A stretch of DNA of 64,000 nucleotides from Sedimentibacter sp. MB35-C1 (GTDB lineage Bacteria > Bacillota > Clostridia > Tissierellales > Sedimentibacteraceae). The stretch is from positions 1,984,001-2,048,000 of the forward strand of contig NZ_CP133188.1 of NCBI RefSeq assembly GCF_030913635.1, given 5' to 3'. The position numbers and the translations under genes are program-made. Shown piece after piece: positions 8,670-19,110 of the stretch (position 1 is its first letter; each line of letters opens with the position of its first letter). The notes beneath the pieces were generated by a model. The model saw only the letters and a program-made list of their open reading frames with translations, ran no database searches and was not told where the DNA came from.

Positions 8670-8710
8670 GTATTTGTAGTATGTCAAATAATTGCGGAAA
8701 TGGGGGCAAT

Positions 8711-9283
8711 ATGTACAATAACCTTAATAAAAAGGGGCTTGCGATTGTTTTAATCATTGCAATAATAATTATGACTGCTGTGGGGATTAAGCTTTCCGGC
8801 AAGAAAGAAGAAATAGAATTTAACAGCCAGGAACATATGTATGAGAAAATTGCTGAAGAAGTCGAACAGAATGATGATGACGGCATAATAGTGGTTGATA
8901 TCGACGGTTCAGTTGTAAATCCCGGGGTGTATGAGATGAAAAACGGTGACAGGGTTAATGATGCCATAACTGCGGCGGGAGGCCTTAAGGAAAATTCCTT
9001 TACCGAAAATCTTAATAAAGCTAGAAAATTATTGGATGGAGAAAAAATATACGTATATTCAGTAGAAGAATCAAAAAAATATATAAGTGAAAAATTAATA
9101 AATATAAATACAGCATCGGCGGATGACCTCATATCCTTACCGGGAATCGGCCAAGTGTATGCTCAGAGAATTATTGAATACAGAGAAGAAAGAATATTTT
9201 CCTCAATTGAGGAAATAAAAAATATTAACGGAATCGGAGATAAAACCTTCGAAAAAGTTAAAGAAATGATAACAATAGAATAG
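8711..9283 (+). CDS. comEA: ComEA-like DNA-binding protein (SLBB plus helix-hairpin-helix)
   Basis: ComEA binds DNA at the outer face of the membrane during transformation. After a short basic N terminus there is one membrane helix (LAIVLIIAIIIMTAVGI), then a SLBB-type domain (VVDIDGSVVNPGVYEM... AAGGL) and two C-terminal helix-hairpin-helix motifs (INTASADDLISLPGIG and IKNINGIGDKTF). I choose the ATG at 8711 because GGGGGC lies just upstream, while the in-frame ATG at 8681 is almost at the predicted transcript start. No comEC is beside it. selD follows after eleven bases, so the sel genes may share this transcript. Confidence 0.85.
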   Translation: MYNNLNKKGLAIVLIIAIIIMTAVGIKLSGKKEEIEFNSQEHMYEKIAEEVEQNDDDGIIVVDIDGSVVNPGVYEMKNGDRVNDAITAAGGLKENSFTENLNKARKLLDGEKIYVYSVEESKKYISEKLININTASADDLISLPGIGQVYAQRIIEYREERIFSSIEEIKNINGIGDKTFEKVKEMITIE

Positions 9284-9294
9284 AGAGGTGCAGC

Positions 9295-10347
9295 ATGTCT
9301 ATAGATAAAGTGCGTTTGACGCAGATGACAAAAGCTTCTGGCTGAGCAGCCAAAATAGGTCCAGAGACCCTTGCTCAAGTGTTGAGCAAGCTTCCGAAAT
9401 TTAAAAATGATAAATTAATAGTGGGATTGGAAACGTCAGATGATGCATGTGTGTATCAGATAAATGATAAGCTTGCAATGATACAGACAGTGGATTTTTT
9501 TACTCCTGTGGTTGACGATCCGTATACTTTCGGTCAGATTGCAGCTGCAAATTCATTAAGTGATGTATATGCCATGGGAGGCGAGCCTGCTCTTGCTCTT
9601 AATATAATGGCGTTTCCCAACTGCCTGAGCCCTGATATTATGGCAGAAATACTGAAAGGCGGAGCAAACAAGGTAATGGAAGCGGGGGCAACAATAGCAG
9701 GCGGCCATTCAGTGGAAGATGATGAGCCAAAATACGGAATGTGTGTTACAGGATTTGTTGAGCCCGATAAAGTTTTGAAAAACTATGGAGCAAAGCCGGG
9801 AGATGTGCTTATACTTACAAAGCCTATTGGAACAGGCATTATAAATACAGCTTACAAGGCGGAAATTTGTTCGAAAGATACGGAGAATAAGGCAATTCAT
9901 GTAATGGCTTCACTAAATAAAAATGCCAAGAGAGTAATGGAGCATTATCCAGTAAACAGTTGTACAGATATTACCGGTTTTGGGCTTGCTGGACATTCGG
10001 CTGAAATGGCTGAAGCTAGCGATGTAACATTTGTCTTAGATATAAAGAAGGTTCCGGTTATAGGAGATGTTTTTGAATATGCAGAAATGGGCCTTGTCCC
10101 AGCAGGAGCATATAGAAACAGAAAATTTTTCGACGACAGAGTATCATACGAAGGTGTCGAAGAGAAGTATGCTGATTTGGCATTTGACCCACAGACATCG
10201 GGAGGACTTTTATTTTCAGTCAACGAAAAGTATGCTGTGGAAATTCTGGAGAGATTAAAAGAAAGTCTTGATACGGAATTTGCACTGGTAGGAAAAGTAA
10301 CGGAAAAACAGGGTAAACACATAATAATAAAGGATTCACTGGGATAA
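9295..10347 (+). CDS. selD: Selenide, water dikinase SelD, itself a selenoprotein (UGA at codon 17)
   Basis: SelD makes selenophosphate from selenide and ATP. The ATG at 9295 follows GAGAGGTG. The codon at 9343-9345 is TGA, placed exactly where SelD has its catalytic Cys or Sec (Gly-Sec-Ala-Ala-Lys), and the frame continues in register through LAQVLSKLP to the end at 10347. The full length is 350 residues including Sec17. The usual GLETSDDACVYQIN, GGHSVEDDEPKYG and DITGFGLAGH motifs follow. Reading TGA as stop would leave a gene without its active site. selA, selB and tRNA-Sec in the same window support Sec insertion. Confidence 0.95.
9346..9390 (+). promoter_or_regulatory. Candidate bacterial SECIS element of selD
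   Basis: Two hairpins lie just after the UGA. GGTC/GACC at 9358-9361 and 9366-9369 has its loop 17-20 nt downstream. CTTGCTCAA/TTGAGCAAG at 9370-9378 and 9382-9390 has nine pairs around a GTG loop. Bacterial SECIS elements lie within about 40 nt of the UGA. Which stem SelB recognises cannot be told by eye. Confidence 0.55.
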
Positions 10348-10359
10348 TGAGGAGCGATC

Positions 10360-11760
10360 ATGGAGAAAAATAAGTTTTATAGACTGATTCCGAAGGTTGA
10401 CAACCTGATGGAAAGAGATGAGATAAAGTGTCTTTTCACAGATTGCAGCAGAGATCTTGTGGTTGATGCTGCAAGAGATGTTACAGAGAGATTAAGAGAA
10501 TTTATAAACAATTCTGATGATGAAGATGAAATAGCAAAGAAAATTGAAAGTGTTACTGATGATATCAAAAAAGAAGTAAGAAGCTTTTCTTCTTATAACA
10601 TGAAAAGAGTTATAAACGCAACAGGCACTGTTTTACATACAAACCTTGGAAGAGCGGTAATTTCAGAAAATATCGCTGAGAGGGTATTAAAGCTTGTAAC
10701 GGGTTATTCAAATCTTGAGTATGATTTGGAAGAGGGCAAAAGAGGATCAAGATATTCTCATTTTGAAAAAATAGTAACAAAAATTACCGGTGCTGAGGCA
10801 GCTATGGCCGTAAACAATAATGCAGCAGCCGTACTGCTCATACTGTCAGCTTTAGCAAAAGATATGGAAGTTGTCGTATCAAGGGGAGAACTTGTGGAAA
10901 TAGGAGGCTCTTTCAGAGTCCCGGACGTAATGGCGCAGAGTGGAGGACACCTGGTAGAGGTGGGAACAACGAACAAAACGCATTTGCATGATTACGAAAG
11001 CGCAATAAACGAAAATACGGCAGTGCTTTTAAAGGTTCATACAAGTAATTATAGAATTGTTGGATTTACGGAATCGGTTACGGTGGAAGAGCTCGCAGAA
11101 CTTGCGCATAAATATGGCCTTCCTGTGATTGAAGATATTGGAAGTGGTGTGCTTGTGGATTTAAGCAGGTACGGTCTTGAATATGAGCCCACAGTTCAGG
11201 CATCTATCAAGGCTGGAGCAGACATTGTGTGCTTCAGCGGGGATAAGCTTTTAGGAGGGCCTCAGGCAGGAGTTATAGTCGGAAAGAAGCAGCTGATAGA
11301 TAAAATCAAGAAGCATCCTCTGACAAGAGCTTTCAGGATAGATAAATTTACGGCAATTGCCTTGGAGTCAGTTTTCCACGAGTATCTTGATGAAGAAAGA
11401 GCAGTAAATAATATTCCTGTTTTAAAATTGATTAATAGAAGTTTTGGAGATATTCAAAAAGCGGCAGAACTGTTGCAAGAAAAATTAACGACTGTTGCAG
11501 GCGAATATTGCGATATAAGAATTGAGAGTTGTGAGTCTCAAATAGGAGGAGGATCTCTTCCTCTTGAAAGAATTAAAAGCGTCTGTCTTTCAATAAGGCC
11601 GTTAAATATGACTACGGCGGCGCTGGAAAAGCAATTAAGACACATGGAGACCCCGGTTATAGGCAGAGTTGTAAATGACAACCTGATTTTAGATTTAAGA
11701 ACCGTTCTTGAGGGTCAGGAAGCAACTATTGCTGAAGCATTTAAATGCATTTTCAATTGA
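10360..11760 (+). CDS. selA: L-seryl-tRNA(Sec) selenium transferase SelA
   Basis: SelA is a PLP enzyme that converts Ser-tRNA(Sec) to Sec-tRNA(Sec) with selenophosphate. The 466-residue length is typical. Motifs include NATGTVLHTNLGRA, the EYDLEEGKRGSRYSH segment, and the PLP-lysine region CFSGDKLLGGPQAG near residue 295. GAGGAGC precedes the ATG, twelve bases after selD. The selD-selA-selB order suggests one transcript. Confidence 0.95.
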   Translation: MEKNKFYRLIPKVDNLMERDEIKCLFTDCSRDLVVDAARDVTERLREFINNSDDEDEIAKKIESVTDDIKKEVRSFSSYNMKRVINATGTVLHTNLGRAVISENIAERVLKLVTGYSNLEYDLEEGKRGSRYSHFEKIVTKITGAEAAMAVNNNAAAVLLILSALAKDMEVVVSRGELVEIGGSFRVPDVMAQSGGHLVEVGTTNKTHLHDYESAINENTAVLLKVHTSNYRIVGFTESVTVEELAELAHKYGLPVIEDIGSGVLVDLSRYGLEYEPTVQASIKAGADIVCFSGDKLLGGPQAGVIVGKKQLIDKIKKHPLTRAFRIDKFTAIALESVFHEYLDEERAVNNIPVLKLINRSFGDIQKAAELLQEKLTTVAGEYCDIRIESCESQIGGGSLPLERIKSVCLSIRPLNMTTAALEKQLRHMETPVIGRVVNDNLILDLRTVLEGQEATIAEAFKCIFN

Positions 11761-11772
11761 TTCGGAGGTAAG

Positions 11773-13677
11773 ATGAAGAATATTATAATAGGTACGGCAG
11801 GTCATATTGATCATGGCAAAACCACTTTAATAAAAGCATTGACAGGAAGAGATACAGACAGATGGGAAGAAGAAAAAAGAAGGGGTATAACCATAGATTT
11901 GGGATTTACATATTTTGATTTGCCTAATGGTAATAAGGCGGGCATTATTGATGTCCCCGGCCACGAAAAATTTATTAAAAATATGCTTGCAGGTGTAATA
12001 GGAATGGACCTTGTGCTCCTAGTGGTAGCAGCTGACGAGGGAATGATGCCGCAGACGGTGGAACATCTTAATATACTTAATATGCTTGGCGTTAAGAAAG
12101 GAATAGTTGTGCTTACCAAGTATGACATAATAGATCCGGAATGGCTTGAACTTGTTAAAGATGATGTGAGAGAAGGGCTGAAGGATACATTCCTTGAAAG
12201 CGCACCTATAGCAGAAGTATCATCAAAGACGGGGTACGGAATTGATAATCTGGCAAACATCATTGTACAGCAGACTGAAATTGAGGTGGAAGACAGAAAT
12301 ATAAATACAATACCGAGACTTCCTATTGACAGGGTATTTTCTATAAACGGGTTCGGTACTGTAATTACCGGGACGCTAATATCCGGTCAGCTTAAAAAGG
12401 GTGATGAAATAGAGATTTACCCTGTTAACAAGATAAGCAAGATACGTAACATGCAGGTTCATTCTCAGGATGCCGATATAGCTTATGCAGGGCAAAGGAC
12501 AGCTGTAAACCTGTTAGGCGTCAAAAAAACAGATTTGCACAGAGGGTGTGTAATTGCCCCTGTTAATTCTATGAAAGATACGAAGATGCTTGATGTAAAG
12601 TTGAATCTTCTGAAAAATTCACGACGTATTGTTGAAAATCGCTCAAGGCTTCATCTTTATACAGGAACAAGCGAAGTTCTTTGCAGAGTTGTTCTTTTGG
12701 ATAGAGATGAACTTTCACCGGGAGAAAGTTGCTATGCACAGCTTAGACTGGAAGAAGAACTTGCTGTTAGAAGAGGGGATAAGTTTATAGTCAGATTCTA
12801 TTCACCTATGGAAACTATTGGCGGAGGAGAAATAATAGAGCCCATGCCTCTTAAAAAGAAGAGATTTGACGAGAATCTTTTAGAAGAGCTGAAGATAAAA
12901 GAAAAGGGAAGCAATGCAGATGTAATCGAAAAAATTATAAGAGAAAATTCTAAAGATATACCCACATTAACAGAAGTTGCTAAAATTACTGCGTTGTCTG
13001 AGGAAGAAGTAACTAAAAATGTGGAGGCTTTGGAGGAAGAAGAAAAAATAACAGTTTTCAGGCTTAAGAATGATAGATATATATGGCATAAAAGCTTTGA
13101 GAGGAAAATTGAAGAGGATATCGATAAATATTTGTTTAAATATCATGAAAATAACAAATATTCAAAAGGAGCGAAAAAGGCAGAGATAAAAAGCAAGTTC
13201 CTGCCTAAGATGAAACAGAACGTATTTGACGTGGTTGTGAATTCTTTTGAGAAAAAAGGGACAATTAAACTGGAAGGAGAATTTGTATCACTTCCATATT
13301 TTCAAATTCAATATGACGAGTTTTACAGAGCATGTGAAAATAATGTAACAAATACATTAAATAAAGCCATGTTCGATTTCGTCAAACTGGATGATTTGAT
13401 TCAAGCTATTAACAGCGACAAGGCTGAGGAAATTATATCACTTATGATTGATGAAAAAAAGATCGTTAAAATTAATGAGGCTGGAATTACAACAGTGGAA
13501 ATTTTTTATAAAGCCAAAGAACTGTTAGTTGAATATATTAAGAAAAATTCAAAAATTACGGCAGCAGAATATCGCGATGTTTTGAATACAAACAGAAAGA
13601 TAGCCATAGCCCTTCTTGAATATTTTGATATGAGCAGAGTTACAAAAAGGGTTGGAAATGACAGGATATTGTCTTAA
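11773..13677 (+). CDS. selB: Selenocysteine-specific elongation factor SelB
   Basis: SelB brings Sec-tRNA(Sec) to the ribosome at UGA codons marked by a SECIS. The N-terminal GTPase domain shows GTAGHIDHGKT (residues 7-17), RGITIDLGF, DVPGHEKF and TKYD. Domains II and III resemble EF-Tu, and the C-terminal third (from about residue 390) consists of winged-helix repeats that bind the SECIS hairpin. Length (634 aa) is normal for the family. GGAGGT precedes the ATG. Confidence 0.95.
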   Translation: MKNIIIGTAGHIDHGKTTLIKALTGRDTDRWEEEKRRGITIDLGFTYFDLPNGNKAGIIDVPGHEKFIKNMLAGVIGMDLVLLVVAADEGMMPQTVEHLNILNMLGVKKGIVVLTKYDIIDPEWLELVKDDVREGLKDTFLESAPIAEVSSKTGYGIDNLANIIVQQTEIEVEDRNINTIPRLPIDRVFSINGFGTVITGTLISGQLKKGDEIEIYPVNKISKIRNMQVHSQDADIAYAGQRTAVNLLGVKKTDLHRGCVIAPVNSMKDTKMLDVKLNLLKNSRRIVENRSRLHLYTGTSEVLCRVVLLDRDELSPGESCYAQLRLEEELAVRRGDKFIVRFYSPMETIGGGEIIEPMPLKKKRFDENLLEELKIKEKGSNADVIEKIIRENSKDIPTLTEVAKITALSEEEVTKNVEALEEEEKITVFRLKNDRYIWHKSFERKIEEDIDKYLFKYHENNKYSKGAKKAEIKSKFLPKMKQNVFDVVVNSFEKKGTIKLEGEFVSLPYFQIQYDEFYRACENNVTNTLNKAMFDFVKLDDLIQAINSDKAEEIISLMIDEKKIVKINEAGITTVEIFYKAKELLVEYIKKNSKITAAEYRDVLNTNRKIAIALLEYFDMSRVTKRVGNDRILS

Positions 13678-13703
13678 TTTATAATGATAATTCAATATTT
13701 CCC

Positions 13704-13732
13704 TTGACAATTATTTCAATCCAATGTAAGAT
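13704..13732 (+). promoter_or_regulatory. Promoter of the response regulator gene
   Basis: TTGACA at 13704-13709 and TAAGAT at 13727-13732 are spaced by 17 nt, about 50 bases before the ATG. Confidence 0.7.
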
Positions 13733-13781
13733 TAATTAAAAGTTTAATTTTTGTAACAAAATAATTTAAGGAGTGTAACAA

Positions 13782-14468
13782 ATGAAGGTTTTGCTAGTAG
13801 ATGACGAGCTTCTGCTTGTCAAGGGACTTAAGTACAGCTTGGAACAAGATGGATATGAAGTTGATACTGCCCTTGAAGGAAACGATGCATTAAGAAAGAT
13901 TTCGTTGAATGAATTTGACATAGTAATTCTTGACCTGATTCTACCTGATATTGACGGCCTTGAGGTTTGCCAGAAAATAAGAGAAATTTCAAATGTTCCT
14001 CTCCTTATATTGACTGCAAGCAATGAAGATATGAATAAAATATTGAGCCTTGAATATGGAGCCGATGATTATATAACCAAACCTTTTAACATATTGGAAT
14101 TGAAGGCTAGAATTAAGGCTATTCTCAGAAGGACAAAGGGGTCGGCTCAGAAGCCAAATGAACAGACATTAGTTGTTGATGATTTTGTAATCAACTCTCT
14201 TGGAAGAAAAGTTAGTCTTCACGGACATGAAATTAACCTTACCGCAAAGGAGTTTGACTTGCTTCTCTTGCTGGCAACCAATCCGGGCAAAGTGTTTTCA
14301 AGGGAAGAGCTTTTGGAAATTATTTGGGGCTATGAGTATTTCGGAGACCTTAGAACTGTCGATGTTCATGTTAGAAGGCTGAGAGAAAAAATAGAAAACA
14401 AAAACAAAAATTATGAATATATACTTACAAAATGGGGAGTAGGATATTACTTCAGGAATATCCGCTAA
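13782..14468 (+). CDS. OmpR/PhoB-family response regulator, orphan
   Basis: The receiver domain (residues 1 to about 120) has the acidic pair D7-D8, the phosphoacceptor D51 in ILDLILPDIDG, a conserved Thr in LILTASN, and Lys in YITKPF. The C-terminal winged helix (from about residue 130) carries LTAKEFDLLLLLATNPGKVFSREELLEIIWG and VDVHVRRLREKIE, so it binds DNA. No sensor kinase gene lies on either side, so its input is not visible here. A good promoter sits upstream and a hairpin downstream, suggesting it is transcribed alone. Confidence 0.92.
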   Translation: MKVLLVDDELLLVKGLKYSLEQDGYEVDTALEGNDALRKISLNEFDIVILDLILPDIDGLEVCQKIREISNVPLLILTASNEDMNKILSLEYGADDYITKPFNILELKARIKAILRRTKGSAQKPNEQTLVVDDFVINSLGRKVSLHGHEINLTAKEFDLLLLLATNPGKVFSREELLEIIWGYEYFGDLRTVDVHVRRLREKIENKNKNYEYILTKWGVGYYFRNIR

Positions 14469-14493
14469 GGATACACTCCCTTCAGGATATATG

Positions 14494-14515
14494 GTATAAC
14501 GTGAAAGCGTTATAC
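14494..14515 (+). terminator. Hairpin after the response regulator gene
   Basis: GTATAACG pairs with CGTTATAC around a six-base loop. The T run follows about twelve bases later, so it is a weak terminator at best. Confidence 0.45.
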
Positions 14516-14570
14516 ATAAATCGTGTTTTTTTGATTCAAAAATATTCGTAAAATATTTTAAAAATACATA

Positions 14571-14599
14571 TTGACAAATTGCCTGACTTGTGATATTTT
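14571..14599 (+). promoter_or_regulatory. Promoter of the carAB leader
   Basis: TTGACA at 14571-14576 and TATTTT at 14594-14599 are spaced by 17 nt, so transcription should begin near 14606. No other convincing promoter lies between here and carA. Confidence 0.7.
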
Positions 14600-14630
14600 T
14601 TATTGAAAATGTATTTGAGGTCTAAGAGTA

Positions 14631-14729
14631 ATGAAAAATTTTATCTATAAAAAAATAAAATTTAATATAAACAAAACAGCAATTATTGGATCTATTATTA
14701 CTAATGGTATTATTGTTTATTTTTCTTAG
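14631..14729 (+). CDS. Putative 32-residue leader peptide upstream of carA
   Basis: A short frame starts with ATG behind GAGG (14617-14620) and ends with TAG at 14727-14729. The peptide begins MKNFIYKKIK and is rich in Ile, Asn and Lys; it resembles no known protein. Its last codons are very T-rich in the coding strand, and its stop codon is the first part of the terminator stem that follows. That layout is what a transcription-attenuation leader looks like, so I list it despite its size. It has no Arg run, so arginine starvation is not the obvious signal. Confidence 0.45.
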   Translation: MKNFIYKKIKFNINKTAIIGSIITNGIIVYFS

Positions 14730-14757
14730 CTGTCGCATTTGCGACAGCTATTTTTAT
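14727..14757 (+). terminator. Terminator/attenuator in front of carAB
   Basis: TAGCTGTCGC (14727-14736) pairs with GCGACAGCTA (14741-14750) around ATTT and is followed by a T run. It sits between the promoter and carA, so carAB expression must depend on read-through or on a ribosome covering the stem. Confidence 0.8.
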
Positions 14758-14792
14758 ATGCAGTATTTTAATAAATATTTTTGGAGGAAAAC

Positions 14793-15869
14793 ATGAAAGG
14801 AAGACTAATACTGGAAAACGGGATGATATTTGAGGGCCAATGTTTTGGGAAAATAGCCGATTCCGTAGGAGAGGTAGTATTTAATACAGGCATGACAGGA
14901 TATCAGGAAATTTTAACTGATCCATCTTACTACGGTCAGATAGTGACCATGACATATCCTTTGATAGGTAACTACGGTACTAATTTATATGACCTTCAGT
15001 CGGATTCACCGAAGGTTAAGGGGTTTATAGTGAGAGAGCTGTGCAAAATTCCAAATAACTTCAGATGTGAAATAGATTTGGACATTTATTTGAAAAAGAA
15101 TAACGTAATCGGAATTGAAGGAATTGATACAAGATACCTTACTAAAGTAATAAGAAATACAGGAACCATGAAAGGGATTATAACAGTAAACGAATTAAGC
15201 CAAAGTGAAATAGAAAAATATTTTGATGATTTTTCAAATAAGAGTGCAGTGGAAGCAGTATCATCAAAAGAAATAAAAACCATGGGAAGCGGACCTTTGA
15301 GAATAGGAGTTCTGGACTTTGGAATTAAAAATAACATTTTAAGATGCTTTATTGAAAGAGGTTGCTCACTTACGGTTTTTCCGGCATTTACGAATGCCGA
15401 TGAACTGTTGAAATATGACTTTGACGGTATTTTTCTGTCAAATGGTCCGGGTGATCCCAAGGACATTCCTGAGGCAATAGAGACCGTAAAAGCATTAACG
15501 GGAAAAATACCCATAGCGGGAATATGCCTAGGTGTCCAGATAATTGCTCTTTCATTAGGCGCTAAGACTGAGAAGATGAAGTATGGACACAGGGGATGCA
15601 ACCACCCTGTAAAGGATTTGAAAACAGGCAAGGTTACAATCACGTCACAAAATCATGGATATGTGGTAAACAAAGATTCTCTAGGTGATTTTCTGGAGAT
15701 AACACATGTGAATTTAAATGACGGAACCATTGAAGGGTTAAGACATAAGACGTTACCTGTCATGGGAGTGCAGTATCATCCAGAAGCAAGTCCGGGACCT
15801 CACGATTCAAACATAATTTTTGACGACTTTATAAATATGTATAAGGAGAAAAATAATGGCGTTAAATAA
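14793..15869 (+). CDS. carA: Carbamoyl-phosphate synthase small subunit CarA
   Basis: CarA is the glutaminase subunit that feeds ammonia to CarB for carbamoyl phosphate, a precursor of pyrimidines and arginine. The C-terminal class I amidotransferase domain has the nucleophile motif GICLGVQ and the HxE motif YHPEA. The N-terminal half has [21 protein letters not shown]. The ATG at 14793 follows GGAGG; a more upstream TTG lies in that ribosome binding site and is not the start. The gene overlaps carB by 14 bases. Confidence 0.95.
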   Translation: MKGRLILENGMIFEGQCFGKIADSVGEVVFNTGMTGYQEILTDPSYYGQIVTMTYPLIGNYGTNLYDLQSDSPKVKGFIVRELCKIPNNFRCEIDLDIYLKKNNVIGIEGIDTRYLTKVIRNTGTMKGIITVNELSQSEIEKYFDDFSNKSAVEAVSSKEIKTMGSGPLRIGVLDFGIKNNILRCFIERGCSLTVFPAFTNADELLKYDFDGIFLSNGPGDPKDIPEAIETVKALTGKIPIAGICLGVQIIALSLGAKTEKMKYGHRGCNHPVKDLKTGKVTITSQNHGYVVNKDSLGDFLEITHVNLNDGTIEGLRHKTLPVMGVQYHPEASPGPHDSNIIFDDFINMYKEKNNGVK

Positions 15870-18800
15870 AGACATAAAAAAAGTATTGGTTATAGGGTCA
15901 GGCCCTATTATTATAGGCCAAGCGGCCGAATTTGATTACTCAGGCACGCAGTGCTGCAGAGCTCTGAGAGAAGAAGGAATTGAAACTGTTTTGATAAATT
16001 CCAACCCTGCAACAATTATGACGGATACGGATATTGCGGACAAGGTATATATAGAGCCTCTTACGGCAGAGTACGTTGAAAAGATAATTGCGAAAGAAAG
16101 ACCTGACAGCGTTATCGCCGGAATGGGAGGTCAGACAGGTCTTAATCTTACCGTAGAATTATACGACAGAGGAATACTGGATAAGTACAATGTAAATGTA
16201 ATAGGAACAAGTGTGGAGTCGATTAAAATAGGGGAAGACAGGGAAAAGTTTAAAGAAATGATGAATAAAATAAATGAACCCATTGTCGATTCTGAAATAG
16301 TAAACAGCATGGATGAAGGGCTGAAAGTTGCATCCAGAATAGGCTATCCCATAATTATAAGACCTGCATATACACTTGGAGGAACAGGCGGCGGAATCGC
16401 ATTAGATGAAGACGAACTGAAGGGAATATTGTCAGCAGGTCTTCACCTGAGCATGAACAAACAGGTTCTGATAGAGAAGAGCATTAAAGGCTGGAAGGAA
16501 ATAGAATATGAAGTTATGAGAGACAAAAACGGCACTTGTATTACAGTGTGTAACATGGAGAATTTTGACCCCGTAGGTGTTCATACAGGTGACAGTATCG
16601 TTGTGGCACCTTCCCAGACGCTGTCAGATGTGGAATATCAGATGCTCAGAACCGCCTCTATTAAAATTATAGATGCAATCGGTATTGAAGGAGGCTGCAA
16701 TGTGCAGCTTGCATTAAATCCGAGCAGCCTCGAATATGCGGTTATAGAAATAAATCCGAGAGTGAGCCGTTCATCCGCGCTTGCTTCGAAAGCAACAGGC
16801 TATCCAATAGCAAAAGTTTCAACTAAAATAGCTCTGGGATACGGGCTTGATGAAATATTAAATCAGGTAACAGGAAAAACATATGCTGCGTTTGAGCCTA
16901 CTCTTGATTATGTTGTATTAAAAATACCTAAGTGGCCATTTGATAAATTCTTTAATGCTAAAAGAATATTAGGTACAAAAATGATGGCAACAGGCGAGGT
17001 AATGGCAATAGGCAGCTCGTTTGAACAGGCGCTGTTAAAAGCTGTACGCTCTCTTGAAATAAAGCAGTATACATTGTACAATGAAAAATTATCGCAAAAA
17101 AGTACAGTGGATTTAAAGGCCAGAATTCAAAATCCTGATGACGAGAGACTTTTTTGCATCGCCGAGATGATGAGAAGAGGATATAAGATTGATAAAATTG
17201 CAGAACTTACAGGTGTTGATAAATTTTTCCTGTACAAAGTATGTAACATAATAGAAGAAGAAGAACTTCTCAGAAATTCTTCCTTGCATGAGCTTGATAA
17301 AAACTGGCTTAAGAAGCTAAAAAAAATGGGCTTTTCAGACAAGGGAATAGCAGACTTGACCGGAAGCAGTCCGGAGGATGTTTACAAACTGAGAATGAAA
17401 AACCATATAGTTGCATCATATAAAATGGTGGATACCTGCGGTGGGGAATTTGATGCAGTTTCCCCATACTACTATTCAACCTATGATGAATACGATGAAG
17501 TCAATGTTACAGAAAATAAAAAAATACTTGTAATTGGCTCAGGGCCTATACGAATAGGTCAGGGTGTTGAATTCGACTATTGCTCGGTTCACAGCATATT
17601 TGCTCTTAGAAAATGCGGCATAGAGACAATAATAGTAAATAATAATCCTGAAACGGTGAGTACAGATTTTGATATAGCAGATAAACTGTATTTTGAACCG
17701 CTTACAGAAGAAGATGTTCTGAATATTGTTGAGAAGGAGAAACCTGACGGAGTTATACTTCAGTTTGGAGGCCAGACAGCAATTAAGCTTGCAAATTTCT
17801 TTAAACAAAAGAAAATAGCAATTTTGGGAACTGATCCCGAACAAATAGATATGGCGGAAGACAGAGAAAAGTTTGATGAAATGCTGGAAAGCCTGAATAT
17901 TAAAAGGCCTAAAGGAAAAGCAGTAACCAATATTGAAAATGGTAAAAAAACAGCAGAAAATATAGGGTATCCGGTGCTTGTGAGACCTTCTTATGTACTT
18001 GGCGGTCAGGGAATGGAAATAACATATTCAGAAGAGGAACTGGTAAATTATCTCAGCAATGCATTTGCAAATGATTCAAAAAATCCCGTGTTGATTGACA
18101 AATATATTGTAGGGAGAGAAATAGAGGTAGATGCTATTTGCGACGGAGAAGACATACTTATTCCAGGAATTATGGAGCATCTCGAGCGAGCAGGAGTTCA
18201 TTCGGGAGACAGTATCTCAATTTATCCTCCTAAGAATTTAAGTGCTGAGATAAAAGAGAAGCTTGAAATAATAACAAAAAAAATAGCAACTTCATTAAAG
18301 ACAGTTGGAATGGTTAATATCCAGTTTATAGAATTTGAAGACGAACTTTATATTATAGAAGTAAACCCTCGTTCAAGCAGGACGGTTCCGTACATCAGCA
18401 AGGTAACAAAAATTCCTATGATTGAAATAGCTACAAGAGTTATGCTCGGTGAAAAACTTGAATCCATGGAATACGGCACTGGACTATATAAGGAATCAGA
18501 ATTGGTTGCAATAAAAGTTCCCGTATTCTCCACACAAAAGCTTGAAGGGGTGGAAGTAAGCCTTGGGCCTGAAATGAAATCAACTGGAGAGGTTCTGGGG
18601 GTAGGTAGAAGCTACAGAGAAGCGATGTACAAGGGATTTAAAGCTGCCGGATTCAAAGAGCCAAGTGTCGATAAAATAATTATTGCAACAATAAGGGACA
18701 GGGATAAAGAAAACTTTAAGCCTGTTGCGGTAAAATTAAATCAATTGGGGTATAAATTTGCAGCAACAGAAAAGACTGCTCAATTCCTCAATAATAACGG

Positions 18801-19062
18801 AATAAAGGCTGCAATGGTCAAAAAAGTCAGAGAGGACAGCCCTAACATAATTGATCTGATAAGAAGCGGAAATGTTGGATTTGTTGTGGATATTCCCACA
18901 AAGGCAAATAATTCAAATACGGACGGCTTTAAAATCAGAAGAACAGCAATCGAAAACTCCATCAACGTTTTTACTTCCTTAGATACATTGTCGGCATTGA
19001 CAGATATTATGGAATTGAAAATTATGGATGAGGATACAGATGTTTATAATATATGCAGCTAA
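15856..19062 (+). CDS. carB: Carbamoyl-phosphate synthase large subunit CarB
   Basis: CarB joins bicarbonate, ATP and ammonia to make carbamoyl phosphate. The 1068-residue protein has two homologous ATP-grasp halves, each beginning with a VLVIGSGPI(I/R)IGQ(A/G) motif (near residues 11 and 556). An oligomerisation region lies between them, and a C-terminal MGS-type regulatory domain follows from about residue 940. Length is normal. AAGGAG precedes the ATG inside the end of carA. Confidence 0.96.
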   Translation: MALNKDIKKVLVIGSGPIIIGQAAEFDYSGTQCCRALREEGIETVLINSNPATIMTDTDIADKVYIEPLTAEYVEKIIAKERPDSVIAGMGGQTGLNLTVELYDRGILDKYNVNVIGTSVESIKIGEDREKFKEMMNKINEPIVDSEIVNSMDEGLKVASRIGYPIIIRPAYTLGGTGGGIALDEDELKGILSAGLHLSMNKQVLIEKSIKGWKEIEYEVMRDKNGTCITVCNMENFDPVGVHTGDSIVVAPSQTLSDVEYQMLRTASIKIIDAIGIEGGCNVQLALNPSSLEYAVIEINPRVSRSSALASKATGYPIAKVSTKIALGYGLDEILNQVTGKTYAAFEPTLDYVVLKIPKWPFDKFFNAKRILGTKMMATGEVMAIGSSFEQALLKAVRSLEIKQYTLYNEKLSQKSTVDLKARIQNPDDERLFCIAEMMRRGYKIDKIAELTGVDKFFLYKVCNIIEEEELLRNSSLHELDKNWLKKLKKMGFSDKGIADLTGSSPEDVYKLRMKNHIVASYKMVDTCGGEFDAVSPYYYSTYDEYDEVNVTENKKILVIGSGPIRIGQGVEFDYCSVHSIFALRKCGIETIIVNNNPETVSTDFDIADKLYFEPLTEEDVLNIVEKEKPDGVILQFGGQTAIKLANFFKQKKIAILGTDPEQIDMAEDREKFDEMLESLNIKRPKGKAVTNIENGKKTAENIGYPVLVRPSYVLGGQGMEITYSEEELVNYLSNAFANDSKNPVLIDKYIVGREIEVDAICDGEDILIPGIMEHLERAGVHSGDSISIYPPKNLSAEIKEKLEIITKKIATSLKTVGMVNIQFIEFEDELYIIEVNPRSSRTVPYISKVTKIPMIEIATRVMLGEKLESMEYGTGLYKESELVAIKVPVFSTQKLEGVEVSLGPEMKSTGEVLGVGRSYREAMYKGFKAAGFKEPSVDKIIIATIRDRDKENFKPVAVKLNQLGYKFAATEKTAQFLNNNGIKAAMVKKVREDSPNIIDLIRSGNVGFVVDIPTKANNSNTDGFKIRRTAIENSINVFTSLDTLSALTDIMELKIMDEDTDVYNICS

Positions 19063-19071
19063 AATAAATGC

Positions 19072-19100
19072 TTGAATTTAGTTTGAGTATATGTTATCAT
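19072..19100 (+). promoter_or_regulatory. Promoter of selC
   Basis: TTGAAT at 19072-19077 and TATCAT at 19095-19100 are spaced by 17 nt. The tRNA begins eleven bases after the -10. Confidence 0.65.
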
Positions 19101-19110
19101 GTTATCCGAT

